From: Bacillus_BU sp051233475 | GTDB taxonomy: Bacteria; Bacillota; Bacilli; Bacillales; Cytobacillaceae | DNA: 64,000 nt | Direction of reading: 5' to 3' | NCBI RefSeq assembly: GCF_051233475.1 | Contig: NZ_JBKFGH010000002.1 | Location: 124,001-188,000 of the forward strand | Shown here: piece by piece, positions 1 through 8,312 of the stretch | How the letters are laid out: every line of letters begins with the position of its first letter | How positions within the stretch are numbered: the first letter of the stretch is position 1 | Program-made: the position numbers and the translations under genes | Notes under the pieces: generated by a model | What the model was told of the DNA's origin: nothing | Database searches by the model: none | Seen by the model: only the letters and a program-made list of their open reading frames with translations

Positions 1-63
1 GCTTCACGACCGCTTCGACGTGTGTTGATTGTATATGACGACACTGGAGAGTTGCTTGTGAGT

Positions 64-1476
64 TTATTCATTCTCCACTGGAAGCACAACAGTAAATGGT
101 TTTAAATCCTTAGCTGGGACAAAGCTTGAAAAGTCAAATAGCAACATTGTATTTTCCAGCTTAAAATTCTCAATCGTTTCTTCTCCATTTAAGTAAAAAG
201 TAGATTGGAAGTGTGCTGTTTCCTTATCAATCATTTTTACTTTATTAAACGGAATACCGTGGTTTTTAGGAGGCCATGGATTTTCCGGGTCGATCTTGGT
301 TAAATATTTTTTATCAACCAACCAGAAAGCGTATTCCAAGTTATTATTAATAATATCTAGTTTACCTTTACTCAATTTTTTCGGGAGCCCTGTAAGTTGA
401 TAATCTATTACCAATTTCCCACCATTTTGAATAACATCATTGACCTGCAGGCCTAAGTTGAGCCGCTTGCTTTTTAATGTAAAAGATTTTTTATCCAATA
501 GCTGTTCTACTTTTGGATCTGCAACATGTATCCGCGGATAAAAAGTAAGGGAAGTAATGGTAGAATTCAGCTTGGTCATCTCTGTCCGAACGGTATTATG
601 ATATCCATCTTCTTGTTTCGATTCCTCAAGTGATGTTCCATTCCCAAACCTATATACTTTTCCGTCATTATCAACTGCCTTTAGTATATAAATATCATCA
701 CCCTTGTATTTCTCCACAGTCTCATAAATAAGCGAGGAGGACGCTTTTGCGGTAAGAATCTCTTTTATACGGATTTTGAACCCATCTTCTTGGTATCCTT
801 GCTCCTGATTAAATACAAGTGTACTATTTTTTTCTTGTTTAATTGGAATATCAAATTTCCATTCGCCATTTATCCCGTTGATATTATGAATAGTAATAGG
901 AAGAGTATAATTCTCCTTAAATGATTTATATGGATACTCCATTTTCCATTGAAAGTTATATCCATTTTCCACTTTCTTAACGCCTGTTGACATTCCATTT
1001 AGCCAAGGGTCATTATCCCCTTTATTGTGTTCAAAATTTACATCAAAACTTACTTCCCCTTTTTCGTTATGCCCTTTTTCAACATTTTCATCTACAAATC
1101 CTGTAATTGACACCACATTGCCATCAAAGTAAGCGCTGGTTAGTTTTACAGTTACCCCGTTTTTGGTAATTGCTTGATTTAACTCAGTGACTGCATTCAG
1201 ATTAGCTAACTCCACACCTGTTGCATCATTAAATTCTTGAAAAATCCCGCCTATTAAAGGGGTATTAGCCAATACTTTATTCATTGTAGGATTAACAAAT
1301 CCGGAGGCAACCGTGATTCCCAGAAGAGCTGCAGTCGTGGCCAAACCAGCAAGAACCTTCTTTTTCTTTGATCTTCCATTCACGTCCTTGTTTAGCCCTT
1401 TGGAAATGGCGCTAAATACTTTATCTTTTGGCACAGGTATTTGCTCTATTGCGGTTTTGAATTCCTTGTTATCCAT
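64..1476 (-). CDS. DUF4179-type membrane protein, probable anti-sigma factor
   Basis: Membrane protein of 470 residues, probably the partner that holds the upstream ECF sigma factor inactive. A short cytoplasmic N-terminus (about 45 residues, ending in a KKKK stretch) is followed by one membrane helix (about residues 39-60) and a large extracytoplasmic part rich in beta-type sequence. This layout is that of DUF4179/DUF5643 proteins, which usually sit next to ECF sigma genes. An ATG six codons further upstream is open, but GGAGGA lies 8 bases before the ATG at 1476, so I use that start. The gene overlaps the sigma-factor stop by 8 bases, which suggests translational coupling. The anti-sigma role is inferred from gene context and topology. 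No zinc-binding anti-sigma motif (HxxxCxxC) is visible. Confidence 0.8.
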   Translation of the reverse strand: MDNKEFKTAIEQIPVPKDKVFSAISKGLNKDVNGRSKKKKVLAGLATTAALLGITVASGFVNPTMNKVLANTPLIGGIFQEFNDATGVELANLNAVTELNQAITKNGVTVKLTSAYFDGNVVSITGFVDENVEKGHNEKGEVSFDVNFEHNKGDNDPWLNGMSTGVKKVENGYNFQWKMEYPYKSFKENYTLPITIHNINGINGEWKFDIPIKQEKNSTLVFNQEQGYQEDGFKIRIKEILTAKASSSLIYETVEKYKGDDIYILKAVDNDGKVYRFGNGTSLEESKQEDGYHNTVRTEMTKLNSTITSLTFYPRIHVADPKVEQLLDKKSFTLKSKRLNLGLQVNDVIQNGGKLVIDYQLTGLPKKLSKGKLDIINNNLEYAFWLVDKKYLTKIDPENPWPPKNHGIPFNKVKMIDKETAHFQSTFYLNGEETIENFKLENTMLLFDFSSFVPAKDLKPFTVVLPVENE

Positions 1477-2008
1477 GGCATTTGTCCTCCTCATTTTTAT
1501 AGGACTTTTTTAACTCCGCTTTCCCTCTGCTTAAATAAGTTTTTACGGTATTCTCTGGAATTTCCATGACACTACTAATCGTTTTTATCGAGTAATCGTA
1601 ATAGTAAAATAGAATAATAACAGTACGATAATTCTCTCTCAGCTGCTGAATTGCATTTAAGAGTTGCAAAGATTCTTCAATGTTCGAATTTGCTTGACCC
1701 GGCAGATTTGATAGTATTTCATCACTCAGCATAACAACATTGCTTTTTCTCTTTATCACATATCCTGAACATCGAATGACAATCTTCGTTAGCCAGGTCG
1801 TAAAATACTCCGGATTTTTTAAAGAATGGATAGATGTAAGGGCCTGATAAGTTGCCTCCTGGACAACATCCAAAGCATCTTCTTCGTTATGTACATAAAG
1901 ATAGGCAGTCCGATATATTCTTTCATAGTGCTGTTGAACTAACTTTTCAAAGGCGCTCTTATCGCCTTTAATTGCTTTTTTTACTAGTCGGTGGCTTTCC
2001 AAATCCAT
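1469..2008 (-). CDS. ECF-type RNA polymerase sigma factor
   Basis: Sigma-70 family factor of 179 residues, the usual length for ECF sigmas. Region 2 is visible around residues 25-60 (YERIYRTAYLYVHNEEDALD, then VVQEA), and region 4 at about 125-170 contains the helix-turn-helix segment IPENTVKTYLSRGKAELKK. It directs RNA polymerase to a small regulon and is expected to be released from the DUF4179 membrane protein encoded immediately downstream. The start has AAAGGGGG 10 bases upstream. TGAAAC, a common ECF -35 motif, occurs upstream of the gene on the same strand, but I see no convincing CGTC/CGTA -10 at the right spacing, so autoregulation is not shown. It resembles the SigV/SigW class; I do not assign a specific name. 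Confidence 0.9.
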   Translation of the reverse strand: MDLESHRLVKKAIKGDKSAFEKLVQQHYERIYRTAYLYVHNEEDALDVVQEATYQALTSIHSLKNPEYFTTWLTKIVIRCSGYVIKRKSNVVMLSDEILSNLPGQANSNIEESLQLLNAIQQLRENYRTVIILFYYYDYSIKTISSVMEIPENTVKTYLSRGKAELKKSYKNEEDKCHG

Positions 2009-2236
2009 CTGTTTTGACCCCCTTTACTAATTAGTGGAATTTATACTCAAAAAAAGTTTCAAACAGTTTAAGTTTTTCTAAGAAAACCATAACATGTTAA
2101 TAAAATCCTAAGTTAAAAAAATAAACAGAAACCATTTTCAGTTTCTGCTTATTATTATTTCAGGATGGCTTCGACAGGGCTTGTGCGTTAGCCGCAACAT
2201 ATAGACATAGAAAGTTCATAATTTCTGCACGATTTC

Positions 2237-2268
2237 TTGACACTTTAATTGTACAGTCTATTTAGACT
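2237..2268 (+). promoter_or_regulatory. Putative promoter with palindromic operator
   Basis: TTGACA at 2237-2242 is followed 16 bases later by TATTTA (2259-2264). The perfect palindrome AGTCTA-TT-TAGACT (2255-2268) covers the -10 region. It precedes the duplicated small membrane protein genes and is a candidate repressor site. The regulator is unknown. Confidence 0.4.
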
Positions 2269-2362
2269 ATTAATAAAATAAAAATATTGCATAAGTAATT
2301 GGGAAGCATCTTGATAGGTGTGCATGTATAGGACTTAAAAGTAGAAATGGGGGGGATTTTTA

Positions 2363-2806
2363 ATGAGAATAAGTGAAAAAATTAAGACTAAGATACAAAA
2401 ATACTCACGAACCTTATTTTTCCTGTTAGCATGGATTCTTTTGCTTGGGATTGTCACTCAAGTTGTTTTAGCATGCTTAGCTGTATTTGTTGATGGTGGG
2501 CTTTGGCAAAAACACAGAACGATTATGAATGTAATTGAGTTTATTCCAGTCTTTATGGTTATTTTTGGTTATCTTGGTGGGATCCCTAAATTATATAATG
2601 GATTGAGCTTATTGTTATTCTTTATTATCGAATTACAATACTATACTAAAACCGGTTGGCTTGGTGCTATTCATGCAGTATTTGCAATTGTCTTATTTAT
2701 GATTTCATTATACGTTGCGTGGGGTTCATATCAGATTGTTGTAAACAACAAGAAAGGAAATCATGATAATAAGCAGCAACTGCAATACACAGGTACAGAA
2801 ATTTGA
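2363..2806 (+). CDS. Small membrane protein, DUF6220-like (copy 1)
   Basis: Protein of 147 residues with about four hydrophobic helices (roughly 17-42, 55-75, 78-95, 103-125), a basic N-terminus and a hydrophilic tail. The pattern 'TQ..LA.LA.F.DGGLW..H' followed by a later WLGAIHAV resembles DUF6220 membrane proteins; the family assignment is from memory of the pattern and is tentative. The start follows a GGGGGGG run. The next gene is a paralogue of exactly the same length, about two-thirds identical by eye, and the two 5' leaders also match, so a unit of about 516 bp was duplicated. No function can be assigned. Confidence 0.75.
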   Translation: MRISEKIKTKIQKYSRTLFFLLAWILLLGIVTQVVLACLAVFVDGGLWQKHRTIMNVIEFIPVFMVIFGYLGGIPKLYNGLSLLLFFIIELQYYTKTGWLGAIHAVFAIVLFMISLYVAWGSYQIVVNNKKGNHDNKQQLQYTGTEI

Positions 2807-2878
2807 AGTCTGTTTCATGGGACGAGTTGATAGATTTGCACGTCTAGGTTGTTAAAGTAGAAATGGAGGGGAGTTTTA

Positions 2879-3322
2879 ATGAAAATGAGTCAGAAAACTA
2901 AGGCTAAGATACAAAAACACTCACGAACCTTATTTATACTGTTAGCATGGATTCTTTTGCTTGGGCTCTTCACCCAAATTTCTTTAGCAGGTTTAGCTAT
3001 TTTTTTTGATGGTGGACTTTGGGAATTCCACAAAGACTTAGTATACATAATGGAGTTTATTCCAGTCATTATGTTTATTATTGGTAATATTGGTGAAATT
3101 CATAAATTGTATAGATTTTTGACCTTTTTGTTATTCTTTATTATCAACTTCCAATACTATACTACATACGGTTGGCTCGGTGCTATTCATGCAGTATTTA
3201 CACTCGTCATATTTATGATTACATCGTATATTGCTTGGGGTTCATTTCGGAGTGTTGTAAAAAACAAGAAAGAAAATCATGATAATAAGGAACAACTCCA
3301 ATACACCGGTACAGGTATATGA
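2879..3322 (+). CDS. Small membrane protein, DUF6220-like (copy 2)
   Basis: Paralogue of the preceding gene: the same 147-residue length, the same four-helix layout and the same C-terminal QLQYTG segment. Differences are concentrated in the helix 2-3 region. The ribosome site is GGAGGGG. The leader (AAAGTAGAAATGGAGGGG) closely matches that of copy 1, so the duplication included upstream sequence. It is probably co-transcribed with copy 1 (72-base gap) and ends at the hairpin at 3391-3425. Confidence 0.75.
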   Translation: MKMSQKTKAKIQKHSRTLFILLAWILLLGLFTQISLAGLAIFFDGGLWEFHKDLVYIMEFIPVIMFIIGNIGEIHKLYRFLTFLLFFIINFQYYTTYGWLGAIHAVFTLVIFMITSYIAWGSFRSVVKNKKENHDNKEQLQYTGTGI

Positions 3323-3390
3323 CGTAGGGATTGTAGCCCGAGTTCATCAACGGTACCTTTTAAAATAACGAAGCGGGCTAGCATTTAAAA

Positions 3391-3425
3391 GCTCATCAGA
3401 TAAAGCTAAATCTGATGGGCTTTTT
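3391..3425 (+). terminator. Rho-independent terminator
   Basis: An 11-base stem (GCTCATCAGAT / ATCTGATGGGC) followed by TTTTT closes the duplicated membrane-protein operon. Confidence 0.8.
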
Positions 3426-3451
3426 AACGATTGCTCAGATCAATTCATTTA

Positions 3452-4471
3452 TTATAATTTCATATCTTTTATTTCGTCGCCAATAACAACAAACCCAGAA
3501 TAGGTAATGGCTATTAAAATAAGAAGTAAGGCTAGATAAACGACAGTGATTTTCCATTTTTCTTTCGTCGTAATGGTAGAAAAACTCCCGAGATAATCAA
3601 AATACTTTCTTTTATCTTGAATGAATCTTTTGAATATCTCCACGACCTCTTCTTGAAGGTTCTCACTCTCTGCTTTTTTCAGTACTTTTATTGATTGATC
3701 AAACGGTTCTTGAAATACCCCTGAGAAAGTTTCACGCTTTTGTGCAAGAATTTCTATTAAAAATTCATTTTCAACTTCATTGTCTTGGATACCTTGTTTA
3801 ATTTCATTTATCTCTATTAATTTCTCTATATTTTTAGGGGCATTTCTTCTCTCAACATAAAAAACAATAGCGTAAATCATCCCTAACAATATAAAGAAAA
3901 TCAAAGAGTACGATTTTATTAAATACATAGTTACCAAAGCAAAGGCAAAGCCTATCATCACAATTTTAAAGTTTATAGCTTTAACAATATGCCCTCCATC
4001 AAAAGGGGGAATTGGAATTAAGTTAAATAGATTGGTAACTGCCACAAAAAATATCACCATCATCCAAAAATCATTTTCTGTTAATGCATAAAGTAAAATC
4101 GCTGGAATTATAGATAAAAGTCCAAAGGCAGGACCCATATAGGAAATATATGCATCGTCATAGGCATTTTTTGCTTGTTCTTTTCCCCTTGCTAACGCTC
4201 CGATAAAAGGGATGAATAGAGTGGCATAAGTTGGAATCTCCAACCTCTTCATCGCCCAAACATGGCCCATTTCGTGAAGCATTAGGATATATATTAGTGC
4301 AATACCAAATTTCCATCCATATGTTAGTCCATATGCTATGAATGAAACTAAGAGAGTAATAACAGTAGTAAATTTAAAAAACTTTAAAAATACTAGAATC
4401 CATTTTAGTTTTGAAAATAAAAGAATACTACCAATTCCAATACTTGCCCACCATGTTTTTTTCTTTTTCAT
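3452..4471 (-). CDS. Site-2 protease family (M50) membrane metallopeptidase
   Basis: Intramembrane zinc protease of 339 residues. HEMGH (about residue 66) supplies two zinc-binding histidines and the catalytic glutamate, and NLIPIPPFDGG (about 150) supplies the third ligand in the classical NPxPxxxxDG arrangement. Flanking hydrophobic helices place the active site in the membrane. A charged cytoplasmic segment of about 90 residues and a final helix follow. It lacks the PDZ domain of RseP and the CBS domains of SpoIVFB. The start has AAAGGGG. The gene is alone on its strand, so the substrate cannot be guessed. A bidirectional hairpin lies between it and the next minus-strand gene. Confidence 0.85.
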   Translation of the reverse strand: MKKKKTWWASIGIGSILLFSKLKWILVFLKFFKFTTVITLLVSFIAYGLTYGWKFGIALIYILMLHEMGHVWAMKRLEIPTYATLFIPFIGALARGKEQAKNAYDDAYISYMGPAFGLLSIIPAILLYALTENDFWMMVIFFVAVTNLFNLIPIPPFDGGHIVKAINFKIVMIGFAFALVTMYLIKSYSLIFFILLGMIYAIVFYVERRNAPKNIEKLIEINEIKQGIQDNEVENEFLIEILAQKRETFSGVFQEPFDQSIKVLKKAESENLQEEVVEIFKRFIQDKRKYFDYLGSFSTITTKEKWKITVVYLALLLILIAITYSGFVVIGDEIKDMKL

Positions 4472-4683
4472 CTCGTTTCCCCTTTATTCTTAATGCTTTT
4501 TATTCTTGTTTAACTATAACCATCAAAAAAGTATTTGATATTTAATACGTGTGTCTAATTGAAAAGTTCTAATTTTTTACCAATTTTTCGTTTATTTACT
4601 TAATTTCGTTGTTCTTATTCTTTTGTTAGTCTCATTAAAGATTAATATACAATCCTTTATTCAACCGCCATTTAACTAATTAA

Positions 4684-4725
4684 AAAACAAAAAATGTACT
4701 GCTACAGCAGTACATTTTTTGTTTT
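4684..4725 (-). terminator. Bidirectional terminator
   Basis: GTACTGC-TACA-GCAGTAC core embedded in A- and T-runs. It follows the small membrane gene at 4829-5077 on the minus strand. The rest of 4472-4828 is AT-rich with no other recognisable feature. Confidence 0.75.
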
Positions 4726-4828
4726 AATTTTTACACCCAATAATGGATTAACTATAAATTGATTTCGAACTTAATCATTAATTCTAATTCACTAAAGCAA
4801 GGAAAATGGATAAAACTAAGGTTTTCCT

Positions 4829-5077
4829 TTAACCAATTACTAAATTTCCAATCCATAATGTCCACAGTGCAAGTACAGCGAGTAGGATGAGCCATGTGAC
4901 GGTTAGCGAGCGGTTTTTGGCTTTGGTGATGATGCTCTCGTTTACGGTCAACAATCCTAGATTCCTTGTGAATGGATGGGTCATAAAGGTCTTCCAGATC
5001 CCTTCTTGTAATTTAAAGCCTGCAAACAAAATGAACAGGAGCACAATCATTTTTATTTTTGACGGAATGATTGTCAT
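4829..5077 (-). CDS. Small hypothetical membrane protein
   Basis: An 82-residue frame with two hydrophobic segments (about 8-22 and 60-80). I do not recognise the family. No good ribosome site precedes the ATG at 5077 or the in-frame ATG at 5050, so the start is uncertain. A terminator-like hairpin downstream supports a transcribed gene. An overlapping plus-strand frame (4887-5084) is not more convincing. Confidence 0.45.
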   Translation of the reverse strand: MTIIPSKIKMIVLLFILFAGFKLQEGIWKTFMTHPFTRNLGLLTVNESIITKAKNRSLTVTWLILLAVLALWTLWIGNLVIG

Positions 5078-5278
5078 TCCGTAGAAAGAAACGAATAGAA
5101 AGTATATCTATCCTTCACCTCATTGAGTTTTACATGTGGATAATAATAACATTAAACCCATCAATCTGGTAAAAAACCACCCGATTCTGTTTAGGTTCCA
5201 AATGAGAGATTTTTATTTTAGACAATTTTAATAAATAGTTCATTTTGAGTAATAATAATTTGGAAAGGAGTGGATAAA

Positions 5279-6286
5279 ATGGAACATACAGAGAACATAG
5301 AACCTTTAGATGGATTAACTGCCACAGAAGTATCTAACATATGGTCTTCCTATTTAAAAAATAGCATGGAACAGAGATTTTTTGAGTATTTCTATAACAC
5401 TACAGAAGATAATGAAATAAAAAAAGTGATAAAAAAAATGTTATTGCAATCTCAAAAAAATTTAAATGAGCTTAAAGATATTTTTCTTAATGAAAATTTA
5501 ACTATTCCTCTTGGTTTTACTGACGCAGATCTACGTGCAGAGGCAGATAAGGTTTTTTCCGATACATTTATTTTATATTTTTGTTTTGATTTTACATTGC
5601 TTTCAATGAGTACTTATCCGATTGCATTCTCAGATAGTTCCAGAAAAGATGTTCGATACCATTTACAAGAGAACATAGAATTTACATTGAATATACAGAA
5701 TGAACTTGTAGATTTAATGTTATCAAAAGGAGTATATTTAAAACCTCCACAGATAGCGATTGAAAAGAAAATCGAATTGGCTGATTCCATTAAATATCTC
5801 AATGGTTTTTTTGGGGGATCCAGACCTGTAAATGCTCCAGAAATCGCCAATTTATCCAGAGTTATTCATAGGGCACAATTTTCAAAAATGGTCTTTGTAA
5901 CTTTTAATAAATTAGCTACAACAAAAGATCTAAAACAATATTTTAGTGAAGGGAGAGATGGAATCGAAAAAGTATTAGATTCTCTTCAGGATGTTCTTGA
6001 AAAAGAAAATATTCCGATTTCATCATCAGGTGATTATAAAATATTTGATGTAGGGGTATCACCTTTCTCCGATAAATTAATGCTGTTTTTTATTAATACA
6101 TGTTTGGGGATATTCTGTTTTTCCATGATAAGTCAGGCTATGACTTCAAGTTTAAGAACAGATATCATTTTAAAATTTAATAAAATTGCTGACGATATGA
6201 AAATGTATTATGGACAAGGTATACTATTTGCAATAAAAGAAAAATGGTTTGAAGAACCCCCTCAAGCAGTGGATAGAAAAGTATAA
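5279..6286 (+). CDS. DUF3231 family protein
   Basis: Protein of 335 residues with two repeated helical halves, as in DUF3231. Each half begins with a 'T..E....W..Y' segment (LTATEVSNIWSSYLKN; later NAPEIANLSRVIHRAQF) and contains long helices resembling a ferritin-like bundle. The family is common in spore-forming Bacillaceae and its function is unknown. A GTG at 5270 is also in frame, but its first base is the last base of the AAAGGAG ribosome site, so the ATG at 5279 (8-base spacing) is the real start. Monocistronic. Confidence 0.85.
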   Translation: MEHTENIEPLDGLTATEVSNIWSSYLKNSMEQRFFEYFYNTTEDNEIKKVIKKMLLQSQKNLNELKDIFLNENLTIPLGFTDADLRAEADKVFSDTFILYFCFDFTLLSMSTYPIAFSDSSRKDVRYHLQENIEFTLNIQNELVDLMLSKGVYLKPPQIAIEKKIELADSIKYLNGFFGGSRPVNAPEIANLSRVIHRAQFSKMVFVTFNKLATTKDLKQYFSEGRDGIEKVLDSLQDVLEKENIPISSSGDYKIFDVGVSPFSDKLMLFFINTCLGIFCFSMISQAMTSSLRTDIILKFNKIADDMKMYYGQGILFAIKEKWFEEPPQAVDRKV

Positions 6287-6340
6287 CTTAAAATATTACT
6301 TTATGATAATAAGCCCTACACCCCAATTACCATAATTCAC

Positions 6341-6379
6341 CATATTAAAAGCAGCTAATGATAGGCTGCTTTTAATATG
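6341..6379. terminator. Bidirectional terminator
   Basis: A perfect 15-base stem (CATATTAAAAGCAGC / GCTGCTTTTAATATG) between the convergent DUF3231 and acetyltransferase genes. Confidence 0.85.
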
Positions 6380-6420
6380 CAATGGCAGAACTCTCACTAA
6401 CGCCACTGATTATTGATGAA

Positions 6421-6888
6421 TTAAAGTTCTTTCTTCATGGAAACAACTTTAATATTTATACCATTTGGTTTATGTACAACCTCTTCATCATAGACATCAA
6501 AACCTATGGAGCTATATAGCTGTATGTTTTTAGGTATTGTCATACGAACTTTACATAGGATTGTAGTTACATCGACATTATTTGCATAGTCCTCTAAAGA
6601 TTTTAATATCTTTTTTGCAATGCCTTTTCCTTGTTTTTCAGGAATAACGGACAAACGATAAAAATATAGTCCCTCGTCTTTTAATTGAAATCGCACCATA
6701 CCAACTGGATTATTTTCTTCAAAAGCAATCAATGCTTTTTCCCCTTTTTCTAAAGCGTCTGAAACTGACTGAACAGTTTCTTCTAAAGCACTTGATGGTG
6801 GGTTTTCATTCTTATATTCCATAAATGCCTTAATCATTAAATCATGAATTACTGCTGCATCTGAAATTGTTGCAGAATTAATTATCAT
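6421..6888 (-). CDS. GNAT family N-acetyltransferase
   Basis: Acyl-CoA-dependent acetyltransferase of 155 residues. Motif A is clear: LYFYRLSVIPEKQGKGIAKKIL (about residues 74-95), where Q-G-K-G-I-A forms the pyrophosphate loop. The downstream 'LYSSIGFDVYDEE' matches the GNAT motif B region. The substrate is not predictable. The start has AGGTGA at 5-base spacing. Confidence 0.88.
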   Translation of the reverse strand: MIINSATISDAAVIHDLMIKAFMEYKNENPPSSALEETVQSVSDALEKGEKALIAFEENNPVGMVRFQLKDEGLYFYRLSVIPEKQGKGIAKKILKSLEDYANNVDVTTILCKVRMTIPKNIQLYSSIGFDVYDEEVVHKPNGINIKVVSMKKEL

Positions 6889-6975
6889 TTACATCACCTC
6901 GTTATGTAATAATCATATATTTTTATAAACGATAAGTAATACATATCTTAAATAATCTGGCCCAAACATGAAATA

Positions 6976-7008
6976 GGCGCAATCATCTCTCGAAAATTGC
7001 GCCCGATT
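6976..7008. terminator. Hairpin, possible terminator
   Basis: GGCGCAAT / ATTGCGCC stem with a 12-base loop, followed by GATTTTT. It lies upstream of the acetyltransferase (minus) and of the DUF7669 gene (plus), so it is either a stand-alone insulator or part of an unannotated transcript. Confidence 0.4.
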
Positions 7009-7126
7009 TTTGAAGTGCATTTTTCTTCACTAACTCTAATCACATACTCTCCTCACAACTTCCAATTACTATTCTACTTTGTATTTATTTGGTATGCTAA
7101 GGGCAATAATTTGTGAGGTGTTTCTA

Positions 7127-7387
7127 ATGCGATTTAAAACCTGTAGAGAAGAAATCCTTTATACGGTAAAATTAATAATTAGTGCCAAAAACAAAAATGA
7201 ATTTACGATTAAAGAAGTAACAGAACAGATGAACAAGAACAAAACGATTTATAAAGAAAATACAATTAGTACTCATATTAGCTCTAAATGTTGTATAAAT
7301 TCTCCCAGTCACCATGCCACTGTCTACAATGACTTTCAACGAATTAAGCCAGGAATTTATCAATTATGCTACGAAACAGTTACGTAG
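7127..7387 (+). CDS. DUF7669-like protein
   Basis: Protein of 86 residues. The 'TCREEILYTVKLII... FTIKEVTEQM... T.Y.E.TI.THI.SKCC.N.P.HHATVY.DF.RI..G.Y.L' pattern matches the DUF7669 domain, a compact winged-helix-like fold. An upstream ATG at 7079 is open, but TGAGGTG sits 6 bases before the ATG at 7127, which gives the family-sized protein. The 31-base gap to the TtcA-like gene suggests one operon. A DNA- or RNA-binding role is plausible but not shown. Confidence 0.65.
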   Translation: MRFKTCREEILYTVKLIISAKNKNEFTIKEVTEQMNKNKTIYKENTISTHISSKCCINSPSHHATVYNDFQRIKPGIYQLCYETVT

Positions 7388-7418
7388 ACATTTTATTTTT
7401 TTCAAGGAGTAGAAGAAA

Positions 7419-8168
7419 TTGATTTTAACATTATCCAATTCTGATAAAAAACGGCTATTAACTCCCATCAAGAAAACCATTTTACAATACAAAATGATAG
7501 AAGAGGGTGATAGAGTAGCTGTAGGTTTGTCTGGCGGAAAAGATAGTTCAACTTTATTGTATATATTAACGATTTTAAGAGAACAACTTCCCTTTCATTT
7601 TGACTTAATACCTATTTCACTTTCACTAGGGTTTGAGGATTTAGATATTTTACCCTTAAAAGAGTTCGTTGAAAAACTTGGCCATGAGCTCTATATAAAA
7701 GAAACGAACATAAGTCAAATTGTTTTTGACATTAAGAGAGAAAAAAATCCTTGTTCTTTATGCGCTAACTTAAGGAGAGGGGTTCTGTTTGAATATGCAG
7801 CGTCATTGGGTTGTAATAAACTAGCTTATGGTCACCATTTAGATGATGGTATTGAGACATTTTTTATGAACCTTTTTTATGGAGGAAAATTAGGTGTTTT
7901 TAAACCCATAACATATTTGGATCGCTCTAACATTACCTTAATCCGTCCAATGCTTGCTATCGAAGAAAAGACGATCATAAATTTTGTTAAAGCAAAAAAC
8001 ATCCCTATTATACATAACCCTTGTCCGGCTGATAAAAATACAAAACGCGAAGAAATGAAAGACCTTGTAAAGAAATTAAGTATTGATTACCCTGAATTGC
8101 GTCAAAATTTTATGAATGGGGCTATGAATCTTCGGGAAGAGGATTTTTGGAAGATTGATCAAAGATGA
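7419..8168 (+). CDS. TtcA/TilS-like PP-loop ATPase (tRNA thiolation type)
   Basis: N-type ATP pyrophosphatase of 249 residues. The PP-loop SGGKDS (about residue 38) adenylates its target. CSLC (about 108) plus a later Cys in HNPCP (about 203) match the three cysteines that hold the Fe-S cluster in TtcA, which makes 2-thiocytidine-32 in tRNA. YGHHLDD (about 140) is the second conserved family motif. The only sensible start is TTG at 7419, with AAGGAG 9 bases upstream. It is probably co-transcribed with the DUF7669 gene. TtcA proper is chiefly known from proteobacteria, so 'TtcA-like' is safer. Confidence 0.8.
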   Translation: MILTLSNSDKKRLLTPIKKTILQYKMIEEGDRVAVGLSGGKDSSTLLYILTILREQLPFHFDLIPISLSLGFEDLDILPLKEFVEKLGHELYIKETNISQIVFDIKREKNPCSLCANLRRGVLFEYAASLGCNKLAYGHHLDDGIETFFMNLFYGGKLGVFKPITYLDRSNITLIRPMLAIEEKTIINFVKAKNIPIIHNPCPADKNTKREEMKDLVKKLSIDYPELRQNFMNGAMNLREEDFWKIDQR

Positions 8169-8258
8169 GAATCTAGTTATTAAGACCTAATTTTAAAAGA
8201 GATATTTATCAATGATTATTCCATTGGCTTGTTACCGGCATATTCGTAATTAATAATA

Positions 8259-8290
8259 AAGAGCCTAATCTTTCCATGGATTAGGCTCTT
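8259..8290. terminator. Bidirectional terminator
   Basis: AAGAGCCTAATC / GATTAGGCTCTT stem between the convergent TtcA-like and FAD-protein genes. Confidence 0.85.
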
Positions 8291-8312
8291 GAATTTCATT
8301 TGTGTAAAAAAA

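Noticed and set aside
1..105. Plus-strand frame open from the left edge (ends ...LLVSLFILHWKHNSKWF).
   Set aside because: Only 34 codons are visible, and the last 13 overlap the antisense 3' end of the DUF4179 gene. It could be the tail of a gene outside the window, but nothing confirms it.
2009..2236. ECF-type autoregulatory promoter for the sigma gene.
   Set aside because: A TGAAAC motif is present, but no CGT-type -10 lies at 16-17 bases.
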